The notes: a model not told the origin generated them from the letters alone. A DNA stretch of 64,000 nucleotides from Tistrella mobilis KA081020-065 (GCF_000264455.2 NC_017957.2:62001-126000); one strand, 5' to 3'. Positions 24,661 to 35,115 are shown, counted from the first letter of the stretch. Made by a program: numbers and translations.

Positions 24661-27264
24661 TCACGACAACCGGGGCGTCAGGCTGCCATCGGGCCCGGTT
24701 GCGATCTCGACTGCACGCGGCGGCGCGCCCTCTTCCGCCAGCCGGTCCAGGATCAGCCCGGCCAGGCCCGGCATCAGCTCGCCGGAAATCACCGCCTCCA
24801 CCGCGCGTGCCCCGGCATCGCGTGCCCGGGCGCGGGCCAGCACCGCCGGCGCCACCTCGGGCGCCACCGTGACCGGCAGATCATAGGTTTCGGTGATGCG
24901 CCGCACTGCGCGATCGAGTTGCAGGTTCACGATAGCAAGCAACCTCTCATCATCCAGTGGCATGAATGGGACCAGTTTGAGGCGCCCAAGGAAGGCCGGC
25001 TTGAAACTCTGCCGCAGCACCGGTTCCAGCGCCTCCGCAAGCCCCTCCGGTCCCGGTGCGGTATCGGGGTCGTCCATCAGTTTCGTGATGGTCTCCGATC
25101 CGGCATTGGTGGTCAGAATCAGGGTCACGTTACGGAAATCGATCTCCCGCCCCTCGCCGTCGCGCACCCGGCCTTCGTCGAAGATCCGGTAGAACACGTC
25201 CTGCACGCCCGGATGGGCCTTCTCGATCTCGTCCAGCAGAACCACGCCATGGGGCCGGCGGCGCACCGCCTCGGTCAGCACCCCGCCTTCGCCATAGCCG
25301 ACATAGCCGGGCGGCGCGCCCAGCAGCATCGAGACCTTATGTTCCTCCTTGAATTCCGAGAGATTGATCACGGTCAGCGCCCGGGCATCGCCGTGCAGCA
25401 GCTCGGCCAGCGCGACCGCGGTCTCTGTTTTGCCCACGCCCGAGGTGCCGGCGAACAGGAACACGCCGGCCGGCCGGCGCGGATCGTCCAGCCCCGCACG
25501 CCTGGTGCGCACCGCCCGCGCCACCGCCTCCAGCGCATGGTCCTGGCCGATGATCCTTGTGCGGAGCCGATCCTCCAGCCGGCGCACGGTCTCCAGCTCG
25601 TCATCGGCCATGCGGCCGAGCGGAATGCCGGTCCAGTCCGAAATCACCGCCGCCACCGCCCGGGCATCAACATCAACCGGAAGCAGCGGATCTTTGCCTT
25701 GCACAACTTTTAGCTGTTCAAGCACCGCCGATTGTGCGGCCGCACGCGCCTCCGGCTCGGCGACCGCCCGTGCCTCGGCCAGCTCACCCACCAGCCGCGT
25801 CTCCTCGGTATGGCGCTTAGCCATTTCGGCTATTTGTGTCTCAAGATTAGCCAGATCGACTATCATGGTATCGACCGACAAGGCCGCGCCGCCCAGCGCC
25901 GCATCACGCAACCGCATGTCACGCGCCCGTTCCAGCGCGGCGTGCTCCGCGCGCAGTTTCTGCAATGCCGGCGGCACCACCGCCCGGCCCATGGCGACCC
26001 GGGCCGCTGCCGTGTCCAGCACGCTCACCGCCTTGTCGGGCAGCTGCCGCTCCGGCAGATAGCGGGCCGACAGCCGCACCGCCTCTTCCACCGCGGCATC
26101 GTGGATATGCACCCCGTGATGGGCTTCCAGCTTCTCCACCAGCCCGCGCAGCATGGTCACGGCCCGGGCCTCCGACGGCTCTTCCACCTTCACCACCTGG
26201 AAGCGGCGGGCCAGCGCCGGGTCGCGTTCCACATGGCGCTTGTATTCCGCCCAGGTGGTGGCGGCGATGGTGCGCAGCTCGCCGCGGGCGAGCGCGGGTT
26301 TGAGCAGATTGGCCGCATCGCCCTGCCCCGCAGCACCGCCGGCGCCGATCAGGGTATGCGCCTCATCGATGAACAGGATGACCGGGTCGGCGCTGGCCTT
26401 GACCTCGTCGATCACCGATTTCAGCCGGTTTTCGAACTCGCCCTTCACGCCCGCACCTGCCTGCAACAGGCCCAGATCCAGGGTCAGCAACCGGGCACGG
26501 GCCAGCGCCGCCGGCACCTCGCCCGCCGCCACGCGCAGAGCCAGCCCCTCGACCACCGCGGTCTTGCCAACCCCGGCCTCGCCGGTCAGGATCGGGTTGT
26601 TCTGCCGCCGCCGCGACAGGATGTCGATCACCTGGGCGATCTCGTCATCGCGCCCCAGCACCGGATCCAGCCGGCCCGCACGCGCCGCCTCGGTCAGGTC
26701 GATCGCATAGGTGGCGAGCGCCTTGCCGCTCTGCAGCGAAGAGAGCGGCGCCTCCGCCGCGGCCGGGCCGCTGCCCGCCTCCCCCGCCTCGTCGCTGCCG
26801 TCTGCCAGCTCCGGCAGCCGTTCCAGAACCTGATCGGCCGACAGTCGCCCCAGAACCGGGATCACCTGGGCCAGCTGCTGCGAGGCCAGCTCATCGCGCA
26901 GGGCCGCCACCAGCAGATGGCCCGATGCGATCCGGTCTGCCCCGCTCTCGATCGAGGCCACCGTCCAGGCCTGGCGGATCATGGCGATCAGCCCCGGCGC
27001 CAGGGCCGGCGCGCGGTCATTGCCGCTGCGCAGCCGGTCGAGCGCACCGTCGAGCGCGGTCAGCGCCCGCGGCACCGCGACGCCCGCCTCCGCCAGCGCC
27101 CGGGGCAGCACTGCGCCGTCATCGGCGACCAGGGCGCGCAGCCAGTGTTCGATCTCGATCGCGTGATTGCCGCGATTGACGGCATTGCCCGCCGCGGCTT
27201 CGAGCGCCTTGCGGCAGGTCCGGTTCAGCTTGTCGACCAGGGAACGGATCTGGGTGGTGGCCAT
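24661..27264 (-). CDS. clpV: ClpV (TssH) AAA+ ATPase that disassembles the contracted sheath
   Basis: The product has 867 residues with the ClpB/ClpV layout. An N-domain covers about 1-150. The first AAA domain has Walker A GEAGVGKT (228-235) and Walker B VILFIDEAH. A helical middle domain follows at about 400-530. The second AAA domain has Walker A GTSGVGKTE (near 610) and VLLDEIEKAH. A C-terminal small domain completes it. It removes contracted TssB/TssC so they can be reused. tagJ, whose product assists ClpV-sheath contact in some systems, is in the same operon. A 69-base gap with two copies of GGCGGAAGGTCAG separates it from tssG. Confidence 0.97.
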   Translation of the reverse strand: MATTQIRSLVDKLNRTCRKALEAAAGNAVNRGNHAIEIEHWLRALVADDGAVLPRALAEAGVAVPRALTALDGALDRLRSGNDRAPALAPGLIAMIRQAWTVASIESGADRIASGHLLVAALRDELASQQLAQVIPVLGRLSADQVLERLPELADGSDEAGEAGSGPAAAEAPLSSLQSGKALATYAIDLTEAARAGRLDPVLGRDDEIAQVIDILSRRRQNNPILTGEAGVGKTAVVEGLALRVAAGEVPAALARARLLTLDLGLLQAGAGVKGEFENRLKSVIDEVKASADPVILFIDEAHTLIGAGGAAGQGDAANLLKPALARGELRTIAATTWAEYKRHVERDPALARRFQVVKVEEPSEARAVTMLRGLVEKLEAHHGVHIHDAAVEEAVRLSARYLPERQLPDKAVSVLDTAAARVAMGRAVVPPALQKLRAEHAALERARDMRLRDAALGGAALSVDTMIVDLANLETQIAEMAKRHTEETRLVGELAEARAVAEPEARAAAQSAVLEQLKVVQGKDPLLPVDVDARAVAAVISDWTGIPLGRMADDELETVRRLEDRLRTRIIGQDHALEAVARAVRTRRAGLDDPRRPAGVFLFAGTSGVGKTETAVALAELLHGDARALTVINLSEFKEEHKVSMLLGAPPGYVGYGEGGVLTEAVRRRPHGVVLLDEIEKAHPGVQDVFYRIFDEGRVRDGEGREIDFRNVTLILTTNAGSETITKLMDDPDTAPGPEGLAEALEPVLRQSFKPAFLGRLKLVPFMPLDDERLLAIVNLQLDRAVRRITETYDLPVTVAPEVAPAVLARARARDAGARAVEAVISGELMPGLAGLILDRLAEEGAPPRAVEIATGPDGSLTPRLS

Positions 27265-27333
27265 GGGTGCGGGTCCGGAAAGAGAGAGGGAAGCAGAGGG
27301 GAAGATCGGGGGCGGAAGGTCAGCGGCGGAAGG

Positions 27334-28365
27334 TCAGGCGCCGATCTCGAACACGGCATCGTCGGGGTCGCGGGCGGGCGGGGCGGCGCCGGTCAGCCAG
27401 CCGGTCCAACCGAGGCGCAGCCCGCCCGCCTCGCCCAATTCGGCCGGCGGCACCTCGCGCCGGTCCAGCACCAGGCGGAGCGCGAACGACATCGCCGGAC
27501 CGACATAAAGCCGGACCAGATCGGTGAGCGCGCGCACCGCGGCACCTTCGGGCAGCAGCGCCGCGAAATGGGCCCGCGACAGCGGGCCGACCACGATTTC
27601 AAAGCGGCCGTCGACATCGCGGACCTTCTCGCCCGCGACCATGTCGACGCCCAGGCGGCAGAAGCCGCCGGGCGTCAGGCGGCTGCGCTCGGCCGCGTCC
27701 AGCCGCACCCAGCTGCCGGCGAACTGGCGGATGCGAACCGACGCGCCAAGCTGGCCGGAGAGCATCGCCTCCAGGGCGGCGGCAGAACGCGGCCCGCGCG
27801 CGAAATGGCCGGCATGGCGGATCACCGTCAGATCGTCGACCGCCAGCCGCCCGGCCAGATGCGGCGTGCCAAGCCCGGTCAGGGCACGCAATGCGCCGGT
27901 GATCGCATCCTCGCGGCCTTCCGCCGCCGCGCGCTCATGCGCCAGCGCCATGCGGTATTTCACCTGGGCGCCGTGGAAAAAGGCGCCCTGGCGATCGAGG
28001 AACAGATCCACGAAACGGGCGAAACCGGGATTGCGCCGCCGCTCGGCCTCGATCGCCGCCGCGGTCATATGCGAGGGCAGCACGCCCGAGGGGCCGAGCA
28101 GCCCCAGATGGGCGATGCGCAGCACCGCCGGCGCCCCCTCCACCTGGCCCAGACGCGCGCCGGCCACCGCACTTGCCGGAAAGGCCAGCGGCAGCACGCC
28201 CTGGAAGCGCACGGCATCGGCCGGATTGCTCCCGGCTGCGCGCTCCAGCACCCTGACCGCCTGCACCGGCTCGAACGACCAGGGCGCGCGGGCAAGATCG
28301 GCAAGGACGCCGGTGGGCGCCGGGGTGGGAACCGTTTCGGCCCGGGGCGGTTGCATCGTCGTCAT
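27334..28365 (-). CDS. tssG: TssG baseplate protein
   Basis: The 343-residue cytoplasmic protein has the TssG (ImpH) pattern. The N-terminal region is WSFEPVQAVRVLERA. The central motif is LGLLGPSGVLPSHMTA (compare the family's G-P-x-G-x-L-P). FVDLFLDR and FFHGAQVKYRMA follow, as does the late LGWTGWLTG. TssG forms the TssE-F-G-K wedge of the baseplate with TssF, whose gene ends nine bases upstream. The start at 28365 is the first ATG after tssF. Confidence 0.95.
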   Translation of the reverse strand: MTTMQPPRAETVPTPAPTGVLADLARAPWSFEPVQAVRVLERAAGSNPADAVRFQGVLPLAFPASAVAGARLGQVEGAPAVLRIAHLGLLGPSGVLPSHMTAAAIEAERRRNPGFARFVDLFLDRQGAFFHGAQVKYRMALAHERAAAEGREDAITGALRALTGLGTPHLAGRLAVDDLTVIRHAGHFARGPRSAAALEAMLSGQLGASVRIRQFAGSWVRLDAAERSRLTPGGFCRLGVDMVAGEKVRDVDGRFEIVVGPLSRAHFAALLPEGAAVRALTDLVRLYVGPAMSFALRLVLDRREVPPAELGEAGGLRLGWTGWLTGAAPPARDPDDAVFEIGA

Positions 28366-28374
28366 GCGCGCCCC

Positions 28375-30216
28375 TCAGACCAGATCCTGCGCGCCCGCGC
28401 GCGGCGGCCAGGTGCGGATGACGCCCGGCCGGCCCCGCAGTTTCGCGGTCAGCCGGGTGAAGGAATTGATCGTGCAATAAAGTCCCAACACCCGGTCGAG
28501 CACCGCCGCGAGCAGATAGAGCCCGCCGGTCGCATAGCGTTCGGGGTCGAGTTCGAGCGTCACATCCAACCCGCGGGCCATGCCGCCGAAGCGGTCGCCG
28601 GGCACGCGCGCCATGCCCCGGCGGTGCGAAATGCCGGTGATCGCATCGATCGCGGCCCGGGTTTCGGGCGCGTCGCGCAGATCGTGCAGCGCCAGCAGTT
28701 CGCGCAGCGCGGCCGCCCCGTCGGTATCGTCGGTCAGCGACAGATGGTTGAGCGACAGGAAGGAAATCAGCCGCCAGCGGCCGCGGGCCCCCGCCTCGGG
28801 TCGCAGCGTCCGGGTGGGCGGGGTCAGGCAGGACACCGCCCGGATCGCCGACATCGCCTCGGCCGGTTTCAGCACCGGATGGCCGCCGCCGAAGGGCAGC
28901 CGCGCCGGCAGGTCGCGGTTCAGGCACAGCGTGTCGACCGACAGCACGCCGGTAGCGGGCTCGGACGGATTGAAGCCGTCATCGACCAGGCTGAGATAGA
29001 TCTCGCTCGCGGGATCGCGCGGCCCGGCCGGCCGGCGCTCGGCATGCCACCAGCGCCGGGTCTCGTCGGCCATGGCGGTGCCGTGGGCGACGGAATGGAA
29101 GGGTTGATAGAGTTGCCGCCGGCCGCCTGAATCGCTGCCCTCGACCCGCAGGATCCGGAAAATCTCGGTCGAGAGCGGCCGGCGGGCATCGGGCACCACC
29201 CGGTACGCAGACTGGCGCTGATCCAGCCGGATCGGCTCGGCGGCCTGGCGGAACAGGTTGACGATCGGCACGGCGCCCAGCGCAAAACTCTCCGCCGTCA
29301 CCGCCCGCTCCAGATCCTGGTCGTGGCGGGTGAGGAAGACATGGATCTCCAGCCGGTCGCCGGTGGGCGCCAGCGTGCGGGCATCAAGGCCGTTCAGGTC
29401 CAGGAACAGGAATTTCTCGGGGAAGGCGAAATATTCGGTCAGCAGCCGATAGGCCGGCAGGGTGCGGGCATCGTCGGGCAGCAGCCCCTCATCCCCGGCA
29501 AAACCCACCGGCGCCACCGCATCCGGCCCGAGCCGCACCGGCCGCGGATCCTCGGGGCCGGCGGCAACCGCGATGCCGGCGACATCATTGGTCAGTCGCT
29601 CGTAAAGCCGCATCGCCTGGGCACCGGGGGCGGCGATGAACAGCCGCAGCCGGTCCAGCCCGATTTCGGTGAAGCTGCGCCCGGGCTGCGTCATCCGCAG
29701 CCCGATCTTCAGCACCGCCACCGCCTGCTCCACCCCGGCAATCGCCGGCGCCGCCACCGGCCGCGCCTTCAACGCCACGGTCTCGATCTCGACCGGCCAG
29801 AGGGTAGCTGGCCAGGCGGTGCGGAAGCGGCAGGGTTCGGGCGCCCGCCCCTCGGCCGGGGCCACGGGTCCCGTCACCAGCTCGGCCCCGGCCGGGACGG
29901 TATGGGGCCCCGAAAGATCCGCCTGCGGCGTGAACCGCGCGATCGCCATCGAGGGCACCGGCGCCAGCCAGTGCGGGTGCAGCACCCCCAGAAGGGCATC
30001 GGTCAGCTCGGGGAAGGCATCGTCCAGCCGCAGCTGGATGCGGGCATTCAGATAGGCCACCGCCTCGATCAGCCGGGCCACGAACGGGTCATCGGCGGCA
30101 TCGGCGGTCAGGCGCAGCCGCCCGGCGATCTTGGGATGCGCCGCCGCGAACTCGCCCGCCCGGCGGCGGATCTCGACCAGCTCGCGCTGGTAATGGGGAA
30201 GCAGTTCGTCGGTCAT
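28375..30216 (-). CDS. tssF: TssF baseplate protein
   Basis: This is a 613-residue protein of typical family length. The N-terminus has the family signature LLPHYQRELVEIRRRAGEFA and PKIAGRL, followed by DPFVARLIEAVAYLNARI. The conserved segments FAFPEKFLFLDLNGL and PVVNLF-like VPIVNLFRQAAEPI occur mid-protein. The C-terminus includes GLYLLAAVLDRVLGLYCTIN. It overlaps the tssE stop by four bases (30213-30216). It pairs with TssG in the baseplate wedge. Confidence 0.96.
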   Translation of the reverse strand: MTDELLPHYQRELVEIRRRAGEFAAAHPKIAGRLRLTADAADDPFVARLIEAVAYLNARIQLRLDDAFPELTDALLGVLHPHWLAPVPSMAIARFTPQADLSGPHTVPAGAELVTGPVAPAEGRAPEPCRFRTAWPATLWPVEIETVALKARPVAAPAIAGVEQAVAVLKIGLRMTQPGRSFTEIGLDRLRLFIAAPGAQAMRLYERLTNDVAGIAVAAGPEDPRPVRLGPDAVAPVGFAGDEGLLPDDARTLPAYRLLTEYFAFPEKFLFLDLNGLDARTLAPTGDRLEIHVFLTRHDQDLERAVTAESFALGAVPIVNLFRQAAEPIRLDQRQSAYRVVPDARRPLSTEIFRILRVEGSDSGGRRQLYQPFHSVAHGTAMADETRRWWHAERRPAGPRDPASEIYLSLVDDGFNPSEPATGVLSVDTLCLNRDLPARLPFGGGHPVLKPAEAMSAIRAVSCLTPPTRTLRPEAGARGRWRLISFLSLNHLSLTDDTDGAAALRELLALHDLRDAPETRAAIDAITGISHRRGMARVPGDRFGGMARGLDVTLELDPERYATGGLYLLAAVLDRVLGLYCTINSFTRLTAKLRGRPGVIRTWPPRAGAQDLV

Positions 30217-30731
30217 ATCAGGCCGCCATCGCTGGTGGCGGTGACCCGCACGCCGCGATCGGCGGGGTCCACGACGCCGTCGAAGCTCATCGGCTCGGGC
30301 GCCGGTTCGGCGGCGACCAGGGCGTCGATCCGCAACCGCAGCGTGCGGTCACCGGCTTCGGAATTGTCCAACAGATGTACCGCCACCGCCCGGAAGCGCG
30401 GCTCCGCCTGGCGGATCGCCGCCTCGATGCCGGCGCGCAGCCGCTCGCGGTCGTCATCGGACGAGACCGGCTGGGCGGTAAAATCGGCGATGCCGTAATT
30501 GGTGAGCGCGGTTTCCACCTCGGGCAGCTTCGCCCCCCAGCCCACCGGCCGGCGGCGGGTGTTGAGCAGGTCTTCCAGGTCGCGGCGCAGCCCCTCGCGG
30601 AAGGCCTCCACCGTGAAACGGTCATCGGGCGCCAGGCGCTCGTCATCGACCAGCAGCCGGTCCAGGATCGACATCCGGACCGATCCGGCCTCGCGCCGGC
30701 CGCCCGCGGAAGATCGCCCGGCCGGCATCAC
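30213..30731 (-). CDS. tssE: TssE, gp25-like baseplate protein
   Basis: The product has 172 residues if translation starts at 30731, where the ATG overlaps the tagJ stop by four bases. Met20 (MSILDRLLVDDE, at 30674) matches the family's usual beginning and may be the true N-terminus. The gp25 domain includes FREGLRRDLEDLLNTRR, ALTNYGIADF and RLRAGIEAAIRQAEPRF. TssE nucleates the sheath on the baseplate. Confidence 0.94.
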   Translation of the reverse strand: MMPAGRSSAGGRREAGSVRMSILDRLLVDDERLAPDDRFTVEAFREGLRRDLEDLLNTRRRPVGWGAKLPEVETALTNYGIADFTAQPVSSDDDRERLRAGIEAAIRQAEPRFRAVAVHLLDNSEAGDRTLRLRIDALVAAEPAPEPMSFDGVVDPADRGVRVTATSDGGLI

Positions 30732-31597
30732 GCCGCCCCTTCGCCGCTGCCGGCCGCCGGGCAGAGCCGGCGGATCTCCGTCAGCTCCAGGGCCGGCATC
30801 AGCTCGTCGCCGGCCAGGAAGCAGCGCTGGCCGCGTCCGGAAATCGGCCCGGCCTGGGGCGCACCGGGCCCCTGGCCGGTGGCCCAGTCGGTGCGCCGGC
30901 CCAGCTTGAGGGCGGCATCGTCGCTCTCGGCGGTCAGGGCATAGATCGAGGGCATGAAGACCATGCCGTCGGGCCCACCTTCGGTTTCCACCTCGACCGG
31001 CCGCCAGATCAGGTCGATCAGCCGGCGCGGCGCCTGGAAGGCCATCCGACGCACCCGTTCGAGCGGGACCCAGAAATAGCGGCCCGAGGCGGTGAGCAGT
31101 TCCAGCACCGGGCCGGTGAGGTCGCAGGCGTCGCGGAAATCGTCGACCCGGGTGCCGTTCACCTCGATGGCCCCGCGCGGCCGCAGGTTTTCGGCCTCGA
31201 TCACCGCCGCCGCCGCATCGGCATGGCGGCCGGCACGGATCGCAACCAGCGCCTCAAGCGCCTTGGCGACCGCGGGCGGCGGCGTGTCGAGGAAGTCGGG
31301 CACGCGGCCCTCGGTCATCACTTCGCGTCGGATCTGTTCGGCGCGGATCAGCTGACGGAAGCCCGAAAGCCCCACCGCCTGTTCCGGCGCCTGATCGGCG
31401 ATCATGTCGAGCTGACGATCCGCGCGCGTCAGTTCCCCCGCCGCCACCATCAGCTCGGCCAGGAAATGGCGCGCCGTGGTATCGGCCGGGTGCGCCCGCA
31501 CCCGCAGGAGCTGGGCATCGATCGCCTCGTCGAGCAGACCCGCCTGGAGCAGTGCCGCAGCACCGTGAATATCGGCGGTGGAGGTCATCATCTTCAT
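30728..31597 (-). CDS. tagJ: TagJ (ImpE/HsiE-like) sheath accessory protein
   Basis: The product has 289 residues from the ATG at 31595-31597. A longer start at 31666 would overlap the preceding stop by ATGA but adds 23 residues unlike the family; ATGs at 31591 and 31588 are also possible. The N-terminal half is TPR-like (AALLQAGLLDEAIDAQLLRVRAHP; ARHFLAELMVAAGELTRADR landmark segments). The C-terminal part has the ImpE features GPVLELLTASGRYFWVPLE and RLIDLIWRPVEV. In Pseudomonas the homologue binds the sheath protein TssB and ClpV. The gene lies between impD and tssE as in Rhizobium imp loci. Confidence 0.9.
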   Translation of the reverse strand: MKMMTSTADIHGAAALLQAGLLDEAIDAQLLRVRAHPADTTARHFLAELMVAAGELTRADRQLDMIADQAPEQAVGLSGFRQLIRAEQIRREVMTEGRVPDFLDTPPPAVAKALEALVAIRAGRHADAAAAVIEAENLRPRGAIEVNGTRVDDFRDACDLTGPVLELLTASGRYFWVPLERVRRMAFQAPRRLIDLIWRPVEVETEGGPDGMVFMPSIYALTAESDDAALKLGRRTDWATGQGPGAPQAGPISGRGQRCFLAGDELMPALELTEIRRLCPAAGSGEGAA

Positions 31598-31662
31598 CCC
31601 GAGATCCGGTCGTTTGTCTTGCCTGGCCACAGGGGTCCGGCCGGTCGTGGTCGTGGGCGGCA

Positions 31663-33063
31663 TCATGACTGGGGCAGCCCCCGCGCCACGAACCAGGTGA
31701 CCAGGCGAAAGCCCGAACTCACCTCGTCCAGCTGGAAATGCGGCCTGAGATGGATGGTGCAGTCATAGATGCCCGGGCGACCGGGGGACTCGCGCACCGA
31801 GACCGCACATTCCCGAAGCGGATAGCGCGCTTTCTGTTCCGGCGTTGCGGTGTCGCTCGCGATCGAATAGCCGAGCAGCCAGCGGCGGAGATATTCCTCG
31901 CAGGCCGCGGCATCGGAGAAACTACCTACGCGATCCCGCCCGATAACCTTAACGTAATGGGCGAAACGGCTGACACAGAGCATGTATTGCAACATCGCCG
32001 ACAGCCGGGCATTGGCGCTCGCCGCCTCGCGGTCATAGGGCCGTGCCAGCTGCAGCGACGGGTTGCCGTGAAACACCACCCAGGGCGTGTCGCGGGCAGG
32101 CGCCAGCGCGATCAGCCCCAGATCCGCCAGCCGCTTGTCCTGGGCATCGGTCAGCTGCACGTCGACCGGCGGCTTCAGCCCGACATCCGGACGGTCGGTG
32201 CCGAAATGATCGGCCGGCAGCTCGCGCACCAGCCCGCCCAGCTCGTGATCGCGGGCGGCCCCCCGGATGTCGGCGAACCAGCCGGTGGCGTCATGGGCGC
32301 GGATCAGCACCAGGGCGAAGGCGAAGGCCGCCACCCCCCACAGATACTTGCCGGCATCGGGGCCCGACACGTCCTCGACATAGCGGAAACCGTCGATCCG
32401 GGCGGGATCCTCGCCCCAGGGGTGGCGGAGCAGGATCCGCGGGCAGGTCAGCCCCAGGAAGCGGGCATCCTCGCCCATCCTGAGACCCCGCCAGCGGACA
32501 TGATCCGCGCCCTCGAAATCGCCCGGATCGAAGCCGCGGCCCAGCGCCTCGAACCGGTCGAGGCCCAGCAGCCGCGGATGGGCACCGGCGATGAAGGGCG
32601 CGAAAGCCGCGGCCGCCACCGTCGCCATGCCCTTGAGGCCGGTGACGTCGTCGGTGGGGTGATCGGCATCGCGCAGATGCATCAGCTCATAGGCGCCGAT
32701 CAGCACGCCGAAGGGCTCGCCGCCGGGGCTGCCGAACTCGTCTTCGTAGATCTTGGCGAACATCTCGGCACGGTCGAATTCGACCGCGCGCTCGAAATCG
32801 CGGCAGATCATGTCCCAAGTGACGTCCAGCACCCGCACCTTGGTCGACCGCGCCCGGCCCGCCCGTTCCACCACCAGCGCCAGGCCGCGCCAGGCCGCTT
32901 CCAGCGCCTGCATCCGCGGGTGATGCAGGATCCGGTCGAGCTGCCGGCCGATCGCCGCATCGATCAGGGCGATGACCCGATCGATCAGCGGCCGCAGTGC
33001 CGTGGCACGAAGCGGAGGGGCACGAAGCGGAGGGGCGCTCTGGAGGGGAAGCGAGACGGACAT
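31663..33063 (-). CDS. impD: Second TssC-like sheath protein (ImpD type)
   Basis: The 466-residue protein is clearly homologous to the 498-residue TssC encoded immediately upstream: FAKIYEDEFGSPGGEPFGVLIG, RFLGLTCPRILLR, FAHYVKVIGRDRVGSF and the C-terminal YDCTIHLRPHFQLDEVSSGFRLV region. It is much diverged, and its N-terminal helix region, which in TssC carries sheath-linking contacts, is shorter and preceded by an APPLRAPPLRA repeat. Tandem TssC/ImpD pairs are known from alphaproteobacterial imp loci. Whether this copy enters the sheath, caps it or acts as an assembly factor is unknown to me. Confidence 0.9.
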   Translation of the reverse strand: MSVSLPLQSAPPLRAPPLRATALRPLIDRVIALIDAAIGRQLDRILHHPRMQALEAAWRGLALVVERAGRARSTKVRVLDVTWDMICRDFERAVEFDRAEMFAKIYEDEFGSPGGEPFGVLIGAYELMHLRDADHPTDDVTGLKGMATVAAAAFAPFIAGAHPRLLGLDRFEALGRGFDPGDFEGADHVRWRGLRMGEDARFLGLTCPRILLRHPWGEDPARIDGFRYVEDVSGPDAGKYLWGVAAFAFALVLIRAHDATGWFADIRGAARDHELGGLVRELPADHFGTDRPDVGLKPPVDVQLTDAQDKRLADLGLIALAPARDTPWVVFHGNPSLQLARPYDREAASANARLSAMLQYMLCVSRFAHYVKVIGRDRVGSFSDAAACEEYLRRWLLGYSIASDTATPEQKARYPLRECAVSVRESPGRPGIYDCTIHLRPHFQLDEVSSGFRLVTWFVARGLPQS

Positions 33064-33079
33064 CGGATGCGGCCCCCGG

Positions 33080-34576
33080 TCAGTTGCCGCTGCCGGGGAT
33101 GCGGGCGACCATGCGCAGAGAGGTCGTCAGCTCTTCCATCTGCAGCCAGGGCCGGAGCCAGGCGACGGCGTTGTAGGTGCCGGGGGCACCGGGGACTTCC
33201 TTCACCGACACCCGCGCCTCGGCCAGCGGATAGCGGGCCTTCATGTCCGGGCCGCTGTCCTTGTTGGCGTTGACGTAGTTCATCACCCAGCGGTTCAGCC
33301 AGGCCTCGCAATCCTCGGCCTCCATGAACGAGCCGATCTTGTCGCGGCCCATGACCTTCAGGTAATGGGCGAAGCGCGAGGTGGCCATGATATAGGGCAG
33401 CCGGGCCGAGATCGCGGCATTGGCGGTCGCTTCGGGCCGGTCATAGGTTTTGGGCCGCTGGGTGGTCTGGGCGCCGAAGAACACCGCATAGTCGGTGTTC
33501 TTGTAATGGCAGAGCGGCAGGAAGCCCAGCCGCGACAGCTCGGCCTCGCGGCGGTCGGTGATGCCGACCTCGGTCGGGCATTTGGCATCCGGATCGCCGT
33601 CGTCGGAAACGAAGGTGTCGAAGGGCAGGCCCTCGACCTTGCCGCCGCCCTCGGCGCCGCGGATCGCCGTGCACCAGCCATGCATCGAGAAGGCCTCGGC
33701 CAGGCGCGTGCCCATCACATAGGCCGCGTTCATCCAGCAATAGTCGCCGTGATCCATGGCCTTGCGCAGGCCGCGCTCGTCCAGCGGCGCCTCTTCGAAA
33801 TCAAAGGCATCGACCCGTCTCGTGTGCCGCCCGTAGGGCAGGCGCGCCAGCACCCGCGGCATGGTCAGCGTCACGAAGCGGCTGTCCTCGCTGTCGCGGA
33901 AGCTGCGCCACTTGGTGTATTCGGTCGATTCGAAGATCTTCTCCAGGTCGCGCGGGCGGGTCAGCTCGGTGAAGTCGTCGAAGCCGAACATCTTCGGCGA
34001 CGCCGCCGAGATGAATGGCGCGAAGGCCGCCGCCGAGACGTGGGAGACCTGACCCAGCAGTTCCATGTCTTCCGGCTCGCCGGTGAATTCGTAATCGCCG
34101 ATCAGCGCGCCATAGGGCTCGCCGCCGGGGGTGCCGAATTCGTTCTCGTAGATCTTGCGGAACAGCTGGCTCTGGTCGAATTCCACCGCCCGCGTCAGGT
34201 CGCGGTGCAGCTCTCGCTTCGACACGTTCAGCATGCGGATCTTCAGCATGCGCCCGGTCTCGGAGAAGTTGACCATGTGGTGCATGCCGCGCCACGAGCC
34301 TTCCAGCTTCTGGAATTTCTCGTGATGCATGATCCGGCCCAGCTGTTCCGACAGCTTCTCGTCGATCGCCTTGATCGCGCGGTCGATGGTCTGGGTCAGG
34401 TTCTTGGAATAGCGGACGGTGCCCTTCAGCGCCTCTTCGGTCAGCGCGCGCAGCAGTTCCTCCGCGCGGTCGCGATCGGTCTGGCGGGTGGCGGAAATCG
34501 CCTGGTCGAGCAACGAGACCGGGGCCTCGGCAAGACCGGCTTCGGCGGCGCGGCTCTCTTCGCGGATCACGGACAT
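33080..34576 (-). CDS. tssC: TssC large sheath subunit
   Basis: The 498-residue protein has the VipB/TssC signatures: [11 protein letters not shown] near the N-terminus, [37 protein letters not shown] (landmark near 175-196), [17 protein letters not shown] and [18 protein letters not shown]. The C-terminus ([23 protein letters not shown]) is typical. With TssB it builds the contractile sheath around the Hcp tube. tssB ends five bases upstream, so the two are made together. Confidence 0.97.
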   Translation of the reverse strand: MSVIREESRAAEAGLAEAPVSLLDQAISATRQTDRDRAEELLRALTEEALKGTVRYSKNLTQTIDRAIKAIDEKLSEQLGRIMHHEKFQKLEGSWRGMHHMVNFSETGRMLKIRMLNVSKRELHRDLTRAVEFDQSQLFRKIYENEFGTPGGEPYGALIGDYEFTGEPEDMELLGQVSHVSAAAFAPFISAASPKMFGFDDFTELTRPRDLEKIFESTEYTKWRSFRDSEDSRFVTLTMPRVLARLPYGRHTRRVDAFDFEEAPLDERGLRKAMDHGDYCWMNAAYVMGTRLAEAFSMHGWCTAIRGAEGGGKVEGLPFDTFVSDDGDPDAKCPTEVGITDRREAELSRLGFLPLCHYKNTDYAVFFGAQTTQRPKTYDRPEATANAAISARLPYIMATSRFAHYLKVMGRDKIGSFMEAEDCEAWLNRWVMNYVNANKDSGPDMKARYPLAEARVSVKEVPGAPGTYNAVAWLRPWLQMEELTTSLRMVARIPGSGN

Positions 34577-34581
34577 GGACC

Positions 34582-35115
34582 TTACTCCCCGGGCTTGCTG
34601 TCGGCGGGGGCGCGCACACCCAGGGCATCCGACAGCTCGGCCAGCCGGGCATCGTCCTGCAGCACGCGTTCAAGCAGCTCTTCCAGCTCTTCCGAGCGGT
34701 CGACCTTGCCCATCAGGTCACGCAGCTTCTCGCGCGTTTCCAGCAGCCGGCGCAGCGGCTCCACCTGGCGCACCACCGCGCCCGGCTCGAAATCGTCCAG
34801 GCTGGTGAAATTCAGATGCACCGCCATCTCGCTGCCGTCGCCGGCCAGCGTGTTCTCGACGCGCAGGTCCAGATGCGGCGCGATCCGGGCCATGACGTCG
34901 TCGAAATTGTCGCGGTCGATCTGCACGAATTTGCGGTCGCGCAGCGGCGCCAGCGGCCGGTCGGGATCGGGATCGCCCGAGAAATCGCCCAGCACGCCGA
35001 TGACGAAGGGCAGTTCCTTGTCGACGACGGCGCCTTCGGTCTCGACCTGGTAGGTGATGTGAACCCGGGGCTTGCGCACCCGGTTCAGCTTTTCATGGAT
35101 ACTGGTCGCGGACAT
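34582..35115 (-). CDS. tssB: TssB small sheath subunit
   Basis: The product has 177 residues from the ATG at 35113-35115, chosen because GAGGAAG lies five bases upstream and the protein then begins [20 protein letters not shown], the standard VipA/TssB start. Further signatures are [29 protein letters not shown] and [19 protein letters not shown]. It pairs with TssC in the contractile sheath. tssA ends 59 bases upstream. Confidence 0.97.
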   Translation of the reverse strand: MSATSIHEKLNRVRKPRVHITYQVETEGAVVDKELPFVIGVLGDFSGDPDPDRPLAPLRDRKFVQIDRDNFDDVMARIAPHLDLRVENTLAGDGSEMAVHLNFTSLDDFEPGAVVRQVEPLRRLLETREKLRDLMGKVDRSEELEELLERVLQDDARLAELSDALGVRAPADSKPGE

